A stretch of DNA of 64,000 bases from Bacteroidota bacterium (GCA_017858735.1 JAFMBH010000003.1:58712-122711), one strand, 5' to 3'. Positions 46,671-56,457 are shown, numbered from the stretch's first letter. Notes: generated by a model not told the origin, from the sequence alone. Translations and numbers: made by a program.

Positions 46671-48030
46671 TACCTTAATAAGACTATTCCTTGCATGGAT
46701 ATTCATAGTTCAGATTGGCTCTTTACCATTAAATGCCCAGGATGGCATTTATAAAAATGGGAATAAATTCACTTTTGAAGCACCAAAAGCAAACAATGTT
46801 CCAGTTGGTCATACGATAGAATCCTGGAGTATAAAAAGGCAGGAAATTGAAATATCTTTAAATGAAAAGAAGCTAAACTTCGGGAATTTAGCTTACGGAA
46901 TGGCTCAGGAATTACATCAGTGTTTTAGAATTATCAGTGATGATGATAAAATTTTACGTCTAAAAGAAGCAGCTAAAAGGCATGCTTTAAGCCTTTTTAA
47001 AGATGCTCGGGGAGAAATATCAGGAAGTACGCCCTATTATGGTATGACTTTAGGCGAAAGCGGGCAGATTAACGAAAATTATTTGAATTTAGGTGCATAT
47101 ATGGATATGCTAATAGCGCAACCTAATGAGCAAACAGGAATAAATATTTGCTGGGCATTACCCAGCGAAGAATCTGAAAAAACAGTTGTTTTTAGTTCAG
47201 CCGGTTTTTCAAGTCCTATTTACCTTCCAAATGGACAAAAACACCCGGACAACCTTTTGTACGAAGTGTACAGGGGGTCTTTACCTGTTCGGGAACGTAT
47301 AGGATTTCTGCAAAATGGGTTACCTATCGAAAAGACAATTTGCAAAGAAATGTTTTTTGAGCTACGCTGTTTTTTAGATCCTGAACCAAAATTAAGTCTA
47401 AATGCTCCAGATAAATTCTACTGGCAAGTTGCCTTCATAAGAATAAGCAAGGTTTCTGACGAAAAGCTATGTGAAAATTTACCAGAAGTAGCATGTACTT
47501 TGCCCGATGTATCGATTTTAACTTCTGATATTGCCCTGATTGATTCTGCTGAAAATAATATAACATTAAAATCTGCTACTCCTCCCAAAGCATATAAACC
47601 CCTTTCGCCGTTTACCTATTTAGTACCTGGCTTCGGAATGAGGCATTTTCAATCTATGAAAGAAAATAAACCCAAAATTCCCATTTGGCCTATTGTAACA
47701 GGCGTTTGGCTGGGAAGTGGTTTTTTTGCTGCAGTAAGTAAAAAGCAATCATCTATTGATTATGTCATTCATAAAACAACTTTTTCAATCACTGAAAATG
47801 AAACAGCATATCTAAATGCAAATAAATGGAACCATCGAAGTTTGATAAGTGCTGCTGCGAGCTTAGGCATCTGGATAATAAATGATGCTGGTCTTTTTTT
47901 AAAAGATAAAAAAGCGAGGCGAACCAGTCGTGAGTTATTTATGAATACCGTGCCATCAATAGGTTACCAAAAAAATAGTCTTTATCCATTTGTAAATCAA
48001 CCCGTGGCAGGTTACAGAATAAAATTCTAA
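46663..48030 (+). CDS. Unknown exported protein with two C-terminal membrane segments
   Basis: 455 residues, no family named with confidence. Signal peptide to LPLNAQ; a long soluble region (about 25-320) with several Cys residues; then SPFTYLVPGFGMRHFQ and two hydrophobic segments (PIWPIVTGVWLGSGFFAAVS, about 338-358; SLISAAASLGIWIINDAGLFL, about 393-413). The tail pattern PG-G... plus two spans resembles the DUF5683-like membrane tails seen in Bacteroidota proteins. Topology suggests a periplasmic domain anchored in the inner membrane by its C-terminus. It overlaps the PKD lipoprotein gene and is 3 bases from the next, so all three are made together. Confidence 0.65.
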   Translation: MNSTLIRLFLAWIFIVQIGSLPLNAQDGIYKNGNKFTFEAPKANNVPVGHTIESWSIKRQEIEISLNEKKLNFGNLAYGMAQELHQCFRIISDDDKILRLKEAAKRHALSLFKDARGEISGSTPYYGMTLGESGQINENYLNLGAYMDMLIAQPNEQTGINICWALPSEESEKTVVFSSAGFSSPIYLPNGQKHPDNLLYEVYRGSLPVRERIGFLQNGLPIEKTICKEMFFELRCFLDPEPKLSLNAPDKFYWQVAFIRISKVSDEKLCENLPEVACTLPDVSILTSDIALIDSAENNITLKSATPPKAYKPLSPFTYLVPGFGMRHFQSMKENKPKIPIWPIVTGVWLGSGFFAAVSKKQSSIDYVIHKTTFSITENETAYLNANKWNHRSLISAAASLGIWIINDAGLFLKDKKARRTSRELFMNTVPSIGYQKNSLYPFVNQPVAGYRIKF

Positions 48031-48033
48031 TTC

Positions 48034-49176
48034 ATGAAAAAGGTACCTGTAATAATACTGCTGATTGGAATATGGTTTCCGTCTTGTGTTAAGTGGGATT
48101 TAGAAAAATTTCCCCTGAATACATTTTCTCAAGATTACCCAGTTTCCCCATCTATTGACACACAATACGTTCACCAGTTCATACAAATTACGGACGGAAC
48201 CTTTAGAATCATTGGTACAAATACCAAGCAGGAAATAAATCTCTTACAAGTCAGTGCCGACGGAAAATCTGCCAATCTTGCCATCTCGCCAGGAATAGGA
48301 AAAGCTATAGATATACAAAATGGTATAGGCCAAAATGCTTTCGGCACCTTAGTACAAAGAAAAGAAGGCATTACCTTTTTACAATATTCTGACGGCCTTT
48401 CACCTTCATTACAATCCATAGTTAGTGGAGATTTATCTAAAAAATTTCCACTTATTGAAAGCTCTGAGGGATTTCATTGCACCACAACAAAAGATGGAAA
48501 CTGGATTATAGCCGGAACCATGAAGCAATCAACACAGGATAGCCGATTATTCATGAGTTCTTTAAAGGCTGGAGGTGCTTCAGATTGGATACATACTTAT
48601 GAAACTAATCTTCAACCCTATGGAGTTTATTTAATGGACAATGGTACCTATTATTTATTGACAGGCAGACCCAACGGAAATGCCCTTTTACTTAGATTTA
48701 CAAATAAAGGCACGCTAACCCTATCAAAACCTTTACAAAATATTTATCTTTCGAAAGAGGGAGGAATCTCGGGTAACGGAAAATCTATTTATATAACCGC
48801 AGCACAAAAAACCTTGAAAGGATATAAAACCTCAGTAACCTCTTATTCCTTAAACGGTGACAGAGAATGGGAATTCACAAAAGAATCTAATACTGGTATA
48901 AGCAAAGGCATAAAAATTCTATGCGAAAAGGAAGGGCAAATCATTCTATTGGAAAGAGAAGGAAATATTTCAAATAATCAAAATTATAATCACCGGTTAA
49001 TCAGGCTAAATGCAGCGGGAGAGCTTTTATGGGAGAGTTTATTTCTACCTGAAAAGCCAAACGAAAAAATAGTAGATCTAATTATTTCAAATGATTTTGG
49101 TTATGCCCTGTTAGGAACAGATCCAACAGGCTATAAAATTATAAAAACCGATGTATTTGGTAAAATAAAACCCTGA
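48034..49176 (+). CDS. Predicted propeller-like lipoprotein, function unknown
   Basis: 380 residues. The lipoprotein signal ends WFPSC (Cys18). The body is made of repeated beta-hairpin units with Asp-Gly turns (TKDGNWIIAGTM, DNGTYYLLTGRP, SNDFGYALLGTD, NAAGELLWES), a pattern like bacterial beta-propellers that carry 'DGGYIITG'-type blades; perhaps six or seven blades. No enzyme motif seen. It is 3 bases after the previous gene. A protein-binding platform of the cluster is a reasonable guess. Confidence 0.65.
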   Translation: MKKVPVIILLIGIWFPSCVKWDLEKFPLNTFSQDYPVSPSIDTQYVHQFIQITDGTFRIIGTNTKQEINLLQVSADGKSANLAISPGIGKAIDIQNGIGQNAFGTLVQRKEGITFLQYSDGLSPSLQSIVSGDLSKKFPLIESSEGFHCTTTKDGNWIIAGTMKQSTQDSRLFMSSLKAGGASDWIHTYETNLQPYGVYLMDNGTYYLLTGRPNGNALLLRFTNKGTLTLSKPLQNIYLSKEGGISGNGKSIYITAAQKTLKGYKTSVTSYSLNGDREWEFTKESNTGISKGIKILCEKEGQIILLEREGNISNNQNYNHRLIRLNAAGELLWESLFLPEKPNEKIVDLIISNDFGYALLGTDPTGYKIIKTDVFGKIKP

Positions 49177-49203
49177 TTATTAGCGTAAAAGATTAATTTA
49201 ATA

Positions 49204-49211
49204 TATATTTG
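49204..49211 (+). promoter_or_regulatory. -7 promoter element before the ankyrin membrane protein gene
   Basis: TATATTTG matches TAnnTTTG and lies 58 bases before the ATG, inside the 93-base gap after the propeller-like gene. The -33 region has only a weak TTAG. It would give the last gene of the cluster its own start point. Confidence 0.4.
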
Positions 49212-49269
49212 TGTTTAATCTTTCTAAATTACTCCCAGTCAATTTAATTAATGTAGCTCATTCTTATGT

Positions 49270-51573
49270 ATGGCTGACGGGAATTCTTTGTTAAATGGCG
49301 ATGTATTAATTATAACCTTTAGTAACAGTACTAAAAGGATAAAATTGTACTATTATCATCATGATATAGACTTCAAAGAAGTAAAAAATCTTCCCGTTGT
49401 AAAAAATATAGCCCAATTACAGCCTATCATTTTTCAGTTTATCGAAGATTTTTTAAGGTCGAGAATTGAAATTGCCTTTGAACAATCAGATGCCATTTTT
49501 AATGCAGAAAAATTATCAGGCAATATTCTTTTTATAGTAGAATCAAACATTACTCCATCCTTTAAAACCGAAATCGAAGAATTCTATCATTGGATGTTTC
49601 ATTCACTTAAGGAAAATGAGTTCCACAAAATTTTTGTGGAAAAATCCTTCAAGAACCTGGAAACAAATAAATTTGAAAAGGTTACAGATACCCTTTTCGC
49701 GGACTATCATTTATCTATTAGTATATTAGACGCAGATAATCCACAGTCTTTCAAAACAGATAACCTGTTCAAATCAGGAAAAATTGATTTTAAAAAATCA
49801 GTCTTTTCACAACTTGTTCTAAACGAAGTTCTTCAAAAATCTGGCATAGTTACTAAAGTAACTAAAGAAAACGTTTTAAAAGAAGCATTTAAAATTTCCG
49901 AAAAATACTTTGCTTCTCAAGACAAAATATGGAGTGGAGAATTAATGGTAGCTAATAAACCCATTACTTTTCAATTAACTCCTCAAAAGTTAGAAACAAA
50001 TATAGTAGAAAAGGAAAAAACCATTAAAGAAAATAAATCTCAACTTCAATTAGTCATTCCTTATAATGATATCAATCATTTATTTTCTCTATTGAATAAC
50101 AGAAAATTAAGCGTTGCCCTTTTTAAGGAAGCCTTAGACGAAAGTGTAGGGATAGATTCATCTGAAAAGCTCATATCTTTTTTAAATCTGGGCGAAAAGA
50201 TAAGTCCCAAAGAAATAGTAAACGCAAAAAACAGTAAAACATCCTATCATAAAGGAATGATTAACACTGATTTTTTAGAGGATAATGATGATGAGATTTC
50301 TATTTTGGACAATTTAATAGTAGGAAAACCAAAAAAAGATTCTGTTATCAAAAAAGAAAAACCCAAAAGGAAATGGGTTATGTTTGCCGGGCTTTTTATT
50401 CTTATTTTAACCGTAGTTTTTGCTATTCCCGCTATTGTTTCACCTCCTGTTCAATGTAACGGCTCTCCCCTACTTTTAGAAATGGTTAAAGGAAACAGAC
50501 AAGAAGTTAAAAAAATGGTTCTTGCCTGTGCCGATTATCGCAACCCTGAACAACAAGTTATAACCATTGAAAAACACGATTATACAAGTCCAATTATACT
50601 TTCTATTGTAAATGGAGATCTTGATTTACTTAAATTTTTAAATGAGAAGGGTGAAATACCTCTGGACGTTCAGGAAAAAAACACAGAAAATCCATCGCTG
50701 AAAGGTTGGTCAGCTCCCTGGACCGCTGTAGCTTTCAATCAACCCAAAGTTTTGGATTATCTTACCGAACAAGGTGTAAACATGGATACTCGCCAGGATA
50801 AAAATGGTGAAACACCTCTTATCCTTGCCATTACCATGAATAACAAATACCTGGTAAATAAACTACTCCTTGCTGGGGCAGATCCTGATTTTTCTGACTC
50901 AAAGGGAATTACTCCTTTACTTTACACGCTTGCATTAGATTTACCAGATTTGGCAAAAATACTTCTTTCTAATGGTGCTACCATTCCTCCCTTTTTAACA
51001 AAAGGCGATTTTAATTCCCGTATTGAATCGGAGGAAATGAGAAGCGTCGTGAAAAAATATAGTTCAAATCTATTTTCCTTTTTAGATGCATTTCAAGCTA
51101 ATAGCCCCTTCAATAAAAATCTTAGTGGTTCATTCATCAATGAAAACGAAAATCTTGTTTTCAATAGTTCATTGTTCAGAATGTACCCTTTTAATTTATC
51201 TCCCTCGGCTAATTATCAATTTTCTTGTTTTCTTACCATACCATTGTCAGAAGAGAGTGGTGAATTCGGCATCATTTTTTCCTCCCAAATGAATAATAAA
51301 TGGACATTAATCATCAATTCTTCTGGTGAATGGCAGCTTAAAAACAATAAAGAAAACATTAAATCTGGCTTCATTGAATTGAAAAGGAATATAAAGAAAG
51401 TAAGATTAAAAATTAAGAAAGATAAAAACCAGTTTGAGTTTAGGTTAAACGATAGTACACTATTAACAACCACCTTACCCAAACCAATGGGAAATTATTT
51501 TGGGTTTCAGGTTGAAAACAATTTCCAGGGAAGCCAATGGATTATAGAAAAATATAAATTAAAAGAGTTCTAG
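49270..51573 (+). CDS. Single-span membrane protein with predicted periplasmic ankyrin repeats
   Basis: 767 residues. The first 365 are soluble with no recognised domain and no signal peptide. One membrane span (WVMFAGLFILILTVVFAIPAIV, about 368-390) is preceded by KKEKPKRK, so by the positive-inside rule the N-part is cytoplasmic and the C-part periplasmic. The C-part has about five ankyrin repeats (398-580; TSPIILSIVNGDLDLLKFLNEKG, NGETPLILAITMNNKYLVNKLLLAGADPD) and a C-terminal beta-sandwich (about 620-767; GEFGIIFSSQMNNKWTLII, FGFQVENN) like concanavalin/LamG-type folds. It may transmit state across the inner membrane for the surface-protein cluster. Function unknown. Confidence 0.75.
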   Translation: MADGNSLLNGDVLIITFSNSTKRIKLYYYHHDIDFKEVKNLPVVKNIAQLQPIIFQFIEDFLRSRIEIAFEQSDAIFNAEKLSGNILFIVESNITPSFKTEIEEFYHWMFHSLKENEFHKIFVEKSFKNLETNKFEKVTDTLFADYHLSISILDADNPQSFKTDNLFKSGKIDFKKSVFSQLVLNEVLQKSGIVTKVTKENVLKEAFKISEKYFASQDKIWSGELMVANKPITFQLTPQKLETNIVEKEKTIKENKSQLQLVIPYNDINHLFSLLNNRKLSVALFKEALDESVGIDSSEKLISFLNLGEKISPKEIVNAKNSKTSYHKGMINTDFLEDNDDEISILDNLIVGKPKKDSVIKKEKPKRKWVMFAGLFILILTVVFAIPAIVSPPVQCNGSPLLLEMVKGNRQEVKKMVLACADYRNPEQQVITIEKHDYTSPIILSIVNGDLDLLKFLNEKGEIPLDVQEKNTENPSLKGWSAPWTAVAFNQPKVLDYLTEQGVNMDTRQDKNGETPLILAITMNNKYLVNKLLLAGADPDFSDSKGITPLLYTLALDLPDLAKILLSNGATIPPFLTKGDFNSRIESEEMRSVVKKYSSNLFSFLDAFQANSPFNKNLSGSFINENENLVFNSSLFRMYPFNLSPSANYQFSCFLTIPLSEESGEFGIIFSSQMNNKWTLIINSSGEWQLKNNKENIKSGFIELKRNIKKVRLKIKKDKNQFEFRLNDSTLLTTTLPKPMGNYFGFQVENNFQGSQWIIEKYKLKEF

Positions 51574-51580
51574 GCATTCA

Positions 51581-54500
51581 TTATATCTTAATTACCCGTT
51601 GCGTTTTCCCATAGCCTTCAATAAAATACATACCACTTGGAAGAGAACTTACATCGAGCATCATCTCCCCATCAAAATCCGAAAATTCAACGGTCTTCAG
51701 TACTTTACCATAAACATCCAGGACACGAATTAGTGGGTATTTAGCTTGCTGCTTATCTATATTTTTATTTCTTAAATAAAGATAATCACTGCATGGATTG
51801 GGATAAACTTCTAATAAACTTAATTTTTGTAAAGATTCCTTAACACTGTTCACACCTCCAAAAGACACTTTAACGGTGTCTATTGCAGAACATCCCGAAG
51901 CCACATTAAATACCTCCAGGGTATAAATACCTGGGTCTTCCACCGCATAAGTAGATTGGGTTGAACCATCAAACCAACGATAAGAAAATCCTGGTACAGG
52001 AGGTTTTCCAATGATTAGTTTCTGTCCTGATAAAATAAAAGTATCTACAGCAGGGTCGAACGGAAATTTATCAGAAACAGAATATTTCCAATCTAACGAA
52101 TCTAAACAACCAGAATTATCACTATAGCGATAAGAAATGGCAAATTCACCTGACGTTAAAGGTTTAAACCGATACAGCCCAATTTCTTTATTAACCGATT
52201 CCACCACAGGTCCGTTTTTATTTATAAATAATCCTCCTGTTGGTTTTACTTTAAATTCGATCCATTTATCACTTTTGCAATAAGAAGGAATAAGGTTTTC
52301 GAATAATAGTGTGGGTGATTGTTTTAATTCTTTCAAAAAGATAGAATCCCTGCCTTTACATCCACCACTGTCGGTATAATCATAATAAATCCAACGATTC
52401 GAAATACCTGTACCTATGGGTAACTGATATTTACCATTTAATAAATCAATGACGCCTAAACCAGAAAACTTTCCACCTGTGGGATTTGCCTTTAGTTCAA
52501 TCTTATCTGTGGCAACACATAAATTACTTTTTAAATCCAGTATGGAAACTGGTGGAGAAGAATAAACATTTACCTCTGTCCTGGATTCACCTTTACATTG
52601 ATTTCCAGAGGTTGTGAGCAAGGTTAAAGGATAAAAACCATCTATTTTGGGAGGGAGATACTTATAATCTATAAAATCACCTCTCACTACAGTATCTAAT
52701 AAAATATTTCCCGATTGAAATAATTGAATTTTAACGGGATTACCTGAAAGATTTGACCATTTCATACTTACAGATGATTCATTGCCTAAACAAACAGGGG
52801 TTGCTGTAAATCGAGAAATACTAGGTTGTTCAATAACATCGAGCACAAGAGAATCAATAGATAATCCACAGGAACTTTCCCCTTCTACTTTTACGGTAAA
52901 CTTACCCGTGATATTATATTTGACTTTACCTGGATTCAATCCTACAAAAGAAGACGGAATACCACCAGGAAAAGACCATTTTAGTGATTCATAGGAACCT
53001 ACTGTGGTAAGAGAGGGAATAAACTCAATATTAGAACAAAAGGAGTTTAACTTAGCCAGAGAAAGACTAGGTTTCTGAATAATTTTTAATTCAGAAATGA
53101 GTTCCGCCGCACAATTTGCCCCTTTTGAAACAACTACTTTTAACGGATAATTCCCAACGTTGGCGAATGGTCTAAAAGACCAGATCAATGTATTTCCGGT
53201 AATAATGGTATCAAAAAGAGGGGAACCCGACAAAGAAATAGAGATTTTCAATGCCTCGTTATCTCTATTGGACAATCTTAATTTTAGGTCACTTTTTTCA
53301 CCAATACACGCGGTGGAAACAGATAAAGACTCCATAATGGGTTTAGAAAAAACCCTTACGGTAGTTGTATCAAAAACAGTTCCACAGGCATTAGTAGCTT
53401 GCAGGGTAATACCAAACACGCCAGGACTGGAAAATCTTATTTTTCCAGGGTTCAAACTAATGAAATTTGTAACAGAACCCCCATTAACTATCCATTTTAC
53501 CTCTGTAAAAACACCGTTTACTGCATAAACAGGTGTGAACTCTTCATTTTCACAAAGAGGTGAAACAGGAGCCAAAGCTACTGTCATAGCGTCAGTAATG
53601 GAAAGAGAAACAGAATCACGCAGGGTGCAATAAGGATTTGAAGCATTAAAATAAACGATTCCTTTTGTTTTATTTAGGAATAGAGAAGGGTCAATCAATC
53701 CCGTCGAAGAAATACCAAAACCTGACCAGGTTCCCGCGGGAGAAGCTGTTAATTGAATCGGAGCATCATTGGAGCAAAATGCCACTGCTTTTTTTGATAA
53801 TTTCAATGTGTCCTTAGGAAATACTTGTATTCTAATAGTATGTTGAAAGGAACCACATTGGCCATTAGTTTGAAGGTCTATCGTCCCATTTTTTTTAAAC
53901 AACGCTGGTTGGAAGGTACTTCCCTGGGCTGTAAAAGGACTTTCATTATTAACTTTCCAAATAAGAGAATTTATTCTTAGTTTATCATAAGTAAAAAGCA
54001 ACGATTCGGGAGAAACGAAACCCTCCTGACATAAATTTACCTCTGAATCAGTTTTAAAAAAAGGCGTTGATTTAAGAATAAAGGGCATAGAAATAGAATC
54101 GGACCCACAACCATTAGAAGTAAACAGTTTTATATTAATAGCACCCAAGCGTTTAAACCTTATCCATGTTGAATCGCCGGTAGGAAAGGAAAGGACAGAC
54201 TCCCAGACGGAGGTATCTCCTGTGATTTTCCAAACACCATCAGAGGAGTTTGTTTGTTTATTTTTCAACCTCACCGAAATTGGATAACAAAACTGCTGTG
54301 TATCAATAACAATATCAGCTTTTGGTTTTTCCAGAATGGTAACAATCTGTTTTACTGAATCAGCACCACAACTATTTCTTGCGGTTAGTTCTACTTCATA
54401 TTGACCGGGTAAATCATAATCCAGATTAATATCTCTAATATTGGTGATACGAAAAGTAGAATATCGCCAGGTATAAATAGCAGCATTTGAGAAACAAGTT

Positions 54501-54991
54501 TTATTTTGAAAATTAATTCTTGCTCCAACACATGCCGTAGTCGCAGAGGGTATAAATGCAGCTTTAGGTTTTAGGGCAATCTTTATTGGAAAAGATTGAA
54601 CTTTTTGGCTACAAGAAAATCCTTCGTTACATTGTTTGAATGCAGTAATACATACAGTTAAACTTAAAATTGTGTCATTTTGACAGGACGCTTTCAAAGA
54701 TTCAGGTAAATCATATTTATGAAAGAAATCATTTAATTGGTACACAGTATCTTGCTTACCATCTCCCCATCGAATAACGAGTCCGGTATATGTTTGAATC
54801 GCTGTATTATTTTTGAATCGCAAAATAGAACCTTCACAAACCAAGGAATCTATGGGAGAAACGTCATAATTTACTGCCCCACAATCATTCCTTGAACAAG
54901 GAACTTCACAGGTAGATTGAGCAGATAGGAAAGACACATTGATAGCACAGCTATATACTAACCAAAAAAAACACAAATGAATGAATTTCAT
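51581..54991 (-). CDS. Large Ig/PKD-like surface protein with type A T9SS sorting domain; paralogue of the 1627-residue protein
   Basis: 1136 residues. The signal peptide ends FLSAQ. The head (CSRNDCGAV, SPIDSLVCEG, IRWGDGKQDTV) clearly matches the head of the giant protein at 40825 (NDCG, SPI, CEG, WGDGKKDTV). Then come Ig/PKD-like modules including GGxWxGxG-type turns (PAGTWSGFGI, PTGGKFSGLGV). The C-terminus is a type A sorting domain (LLEVYPNPCSDYLYL to SSLPSGMYFIEGYG, about 1058-1136), unlike the type B tail of its paralogue. Exported by the T9SS, probably cell-surface attached. It is convergent with the ankyrin gene, 7 bases apart, and lacks its own PorP partner. Confidence 0.87.
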   Translation of the reverse strand: MKFIHLCFFWLVYSCAINVSFLSAQSTCEVPCSRNDCGAVNYDVSPIDSLVCEGSILRFKNNTAIQTYTGLVIRWGDGKQDTVYQLNDFFHKYDLPESLKASCQNDTILSLTVCITAFKQCNEGFSCSQKVQSFPIKIALKPKAAFIPSATTACVGARINFQNKTCFSNAAIYTWRYSTFRITNIRDINLDYDLPGQYEVELTARNSCGADSVKQIVTILEKPKADIVIDTQQFCYPISVRLKNKQTNSSDGVWKITGDTSVWESVLSFPTGDSTWIRFKRLGAINIKLFTSNGCGSDSISMPFILKSTPFFKTDSEVNLCQEGFVSPESLLFTYDKLRINSLIWKVNNESPFTAQGSTFQPALFKKNGTIDLQTNGQCGSFQHTIRIQVFPKDTLKLSKKAVAFCSNDAPIQLTASPAGTWSGFGISSTGLIDPSLFLNKTKGIVYFNASNPYCTLRDSVSLSITDAMTVALAPVSPLCENEEFTPVYAVNGVFTEVKWIVNGGSVTNFISLNPGKIRFSSPGVFGITLQATNACGTVFDTTTVRVFSKPIMESLSVSTACIGEKSDLKLRLSNRDNEALKISISLSGSPLFDTIITGNTLIWSFRPFANVGNYPLKVVVSKGANCAAELISELKIIQKPSLSLAKLNSFCSNIEFIPSLTTVGSYESLKWSFPGGIPSSFVGLNPGKVKYNITGKFTVKVEGESSCGLSIDSLVLDVIEQPSISRFTATPVCLGNESSVSMKWSNLSGNPVKIQLFQSGNILLDTVVRGDFIDYKYLPPKIDGFYPLTLLTTSGNQCKGESRTEVNVYSSPPVSILDLKSNLCVATDKIELKANPTGGKFSGLGVIDLLNGKYQLPIGTGISNRWIYYDYTDSGGCKGRDSIFLKELKQSPTLLFENLIPSYCKSDKWIEFKVKPTGGLFINKNGPVVESVNKEIGLYRFKPLTSGEFAISYRYSDNSGCLDSLDWKYSVSDKFPFDPAVDTFILSGQKLIIGKPPVPGFSYRWFDGSTQSTYAVEDPGIYTLEVFNVASGCSAIDTVKVSFGGVNSVKESLQKLSLLEVYPNPCSDYLYLRNKNIDKQQAKYPLIRVLDVYGKVLKTVEFSDFDGEMMLDVSSLPSGMYFIEGYGKTQRVIKI

Positions 54992-55059
54992 AATATTAAG
55001 GTTACTATCGGAATATTAAATAAGGCTGAAATGTACGCAAAAAAGGAATAAAATCAAAA

Positions 55060-55101
55060 AAAATAAATTGGCCGCTTTCGCCAAAGAGCAAAAGCGGCCA
55101 A
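55060..55101 (-). terminator. Intrinsic terminator of the TPR gene
   Basis: On the minus strand, 11-bp stem TTGGCCGCTTT / AAAGCGGCCAA with a 12-base loop, then TTTATTTTTTTTG. It starts 22 bases past the TPR gene stop; the GC-rich stem stands out from the AT-rich surroundings. Confidence 0.85.
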
Positions 55102-55122
55102 TAAAAATAAATACAGAGCTAA

Positions 55123-56457
55123 TTAGTTATTAGGAAAATAACTTTTGTCATTTTTCCCACCTCCTTGAACTAACTCCAATCTTGCTTTAAATTCTTTACT
55201 AAGATCTAATTGATCCTTTTTAGCATATATTTCTTTTAAAGCAATTAATGTGTTGGTATCATTTGGGTTGAGCGCTTCAGCCCTTTGAAAGTAAGGTAAA
55301 GATTCATCAAACTGTTTGAAAACCTGAGCTTTAAGATCATTAAACTTTTTAAGACCTTCTTTAGAATAATCTTCACTTAGTGAATTCATTTTTTGAGAAG
55401 TTACCGCAGCCTTATTGTAATAAAGAGCACCAATGCTGTAAAGAGCCTCTACATTTTTAGGATCCATTTCAATGGCCTTATTAAAATATTCCAGAGATTT
55501 TGTAAAATAACCTTCAGCAACGGTGAGGTCACCATTATCTTTCATTGTTTTCTGGTGCAGATTATCATAAACATTGCCCATAACGGAATAGAGAGAAACG
55601 TTAGACGGTTCCATTTTAATAGCTGTTTCCAATCTCTCTATCAATTCATTCATTTTCTGTAACTTAAGATAATGATTGATTTCGACAAAAAGCAATGATA
55701 AATCATCAGGAAACTGCTTGCGGGCATTTTCAAGAATCGGATAGGCCTCTTCTGGGGAAGTCTTTTTAGCTTTTAGGTTGTATAAAGATTCATAAATAGC
55801 AGGCTTATCGTATTGTTTGTCTGCAAGCATAGTAAAATACTTCTCTGCGTCTGCATCAAAGCCACCATTAAAAGCCGCTAAACCAGAGATATACACCTGA
55901 TTTAAATAATCAGCTTCGATATCTAGTGTACTAACTTCTCCAGCTTTTTTTAACATATCGTGAATCACAATAACGGTTGAAAAGTCTTTAAAAGCCATTT
56001 CATATTTCTGTTCATCGTAATTATAAACCCCAATATTACTTAATGAATTTTGAAGGGCACCAATAAGTTTTAAGGTTTTCTTTTTATCTGCAGGCTTTAC
56101 CGCCATATCCATTGCCTTCATAAAATGCTCATAAGCAATTAATTCCGGATTATCTACTTTAGGCAAATCATCCAATGAACCAACACCTAACTGTTTAGTG
56201 GTAACAATCTGATTAGCGAGTTCAGCCATAATCTCACCACTTTTTAAAAAAGCTTCAGGAGTAAGAGTAGCTTCCTGAAAGGTGACTGCTTTAGAAATTG
56301 CGGTAACGGCATCGGTTAATTTTGCTTTGTTCCCAATCATGTCCAATTGGAAAGCTATGAAGGCTTTTTTAGCGCTTGAAAACTCCGATTTGTAATCTTG
56401 TGCATTCAAAACTATAGTTCCTACTAAAAGAAAGGATAATAAAAATGACTTTTTCAT
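55123..56457 (-). CDS. Exported TPR-repeat protein
   Basis: 444 residues with a signal peptide (MKKSFLLSFLLVGTIVLNAQ). The rest is helical with several tetratricopeptide repeats, clearest at SLEYFNKAIEMDPKNVEALYSIGALYYNKA and SLPYFQRAEALNPNDTNTLIALKEIY (about 325-420). TPR proteins scaffold complexes; the partner is unknown. The periplasm is the likely site. It is a single-gene unit with its own -7 element (TAATTTTG) upstream and a strong terminator downstream. Confidence 0.85.
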   Translation of the reverse strand: MKKSFLLSFLLVGTIVLNAQDYKSEFSSAKKAFIAFQLDMIGNKAKLTDAVTAISKAVTFQEATLTPEAFLKSGEIMAELANQIVTTKQLGVGSLDDLPKVDNPELIAYEHFMKAMDMAVKPADKKKTLKLIGALQNSLSNIGVYNYDEQKYEMAFKDFSTVIVIHDMLKKAGEVSTLDIEADYLNQVYISGLAAFNGGFDADAEKYFTMLADKQYDKPAIYESLYNLKAKKTSPEEAYPILENARKQFPDDLSLLFVEINHYLKLQKMNELIERLETAIKMEPSNVSLYSVMGNVYDNLHQKTMKDNGDLTVAEGYFTKSLEYFNKAIEMDPKNVEALYSIGALYYNKAAVTSQKMNSLSEDYSKEGLKKFNDLKAQVFKQFDESLPYFQRAEALNPNDTNTLIALKEIYAKKDQLDLSKEFKARLELVQGGGKNDKSYFPNN

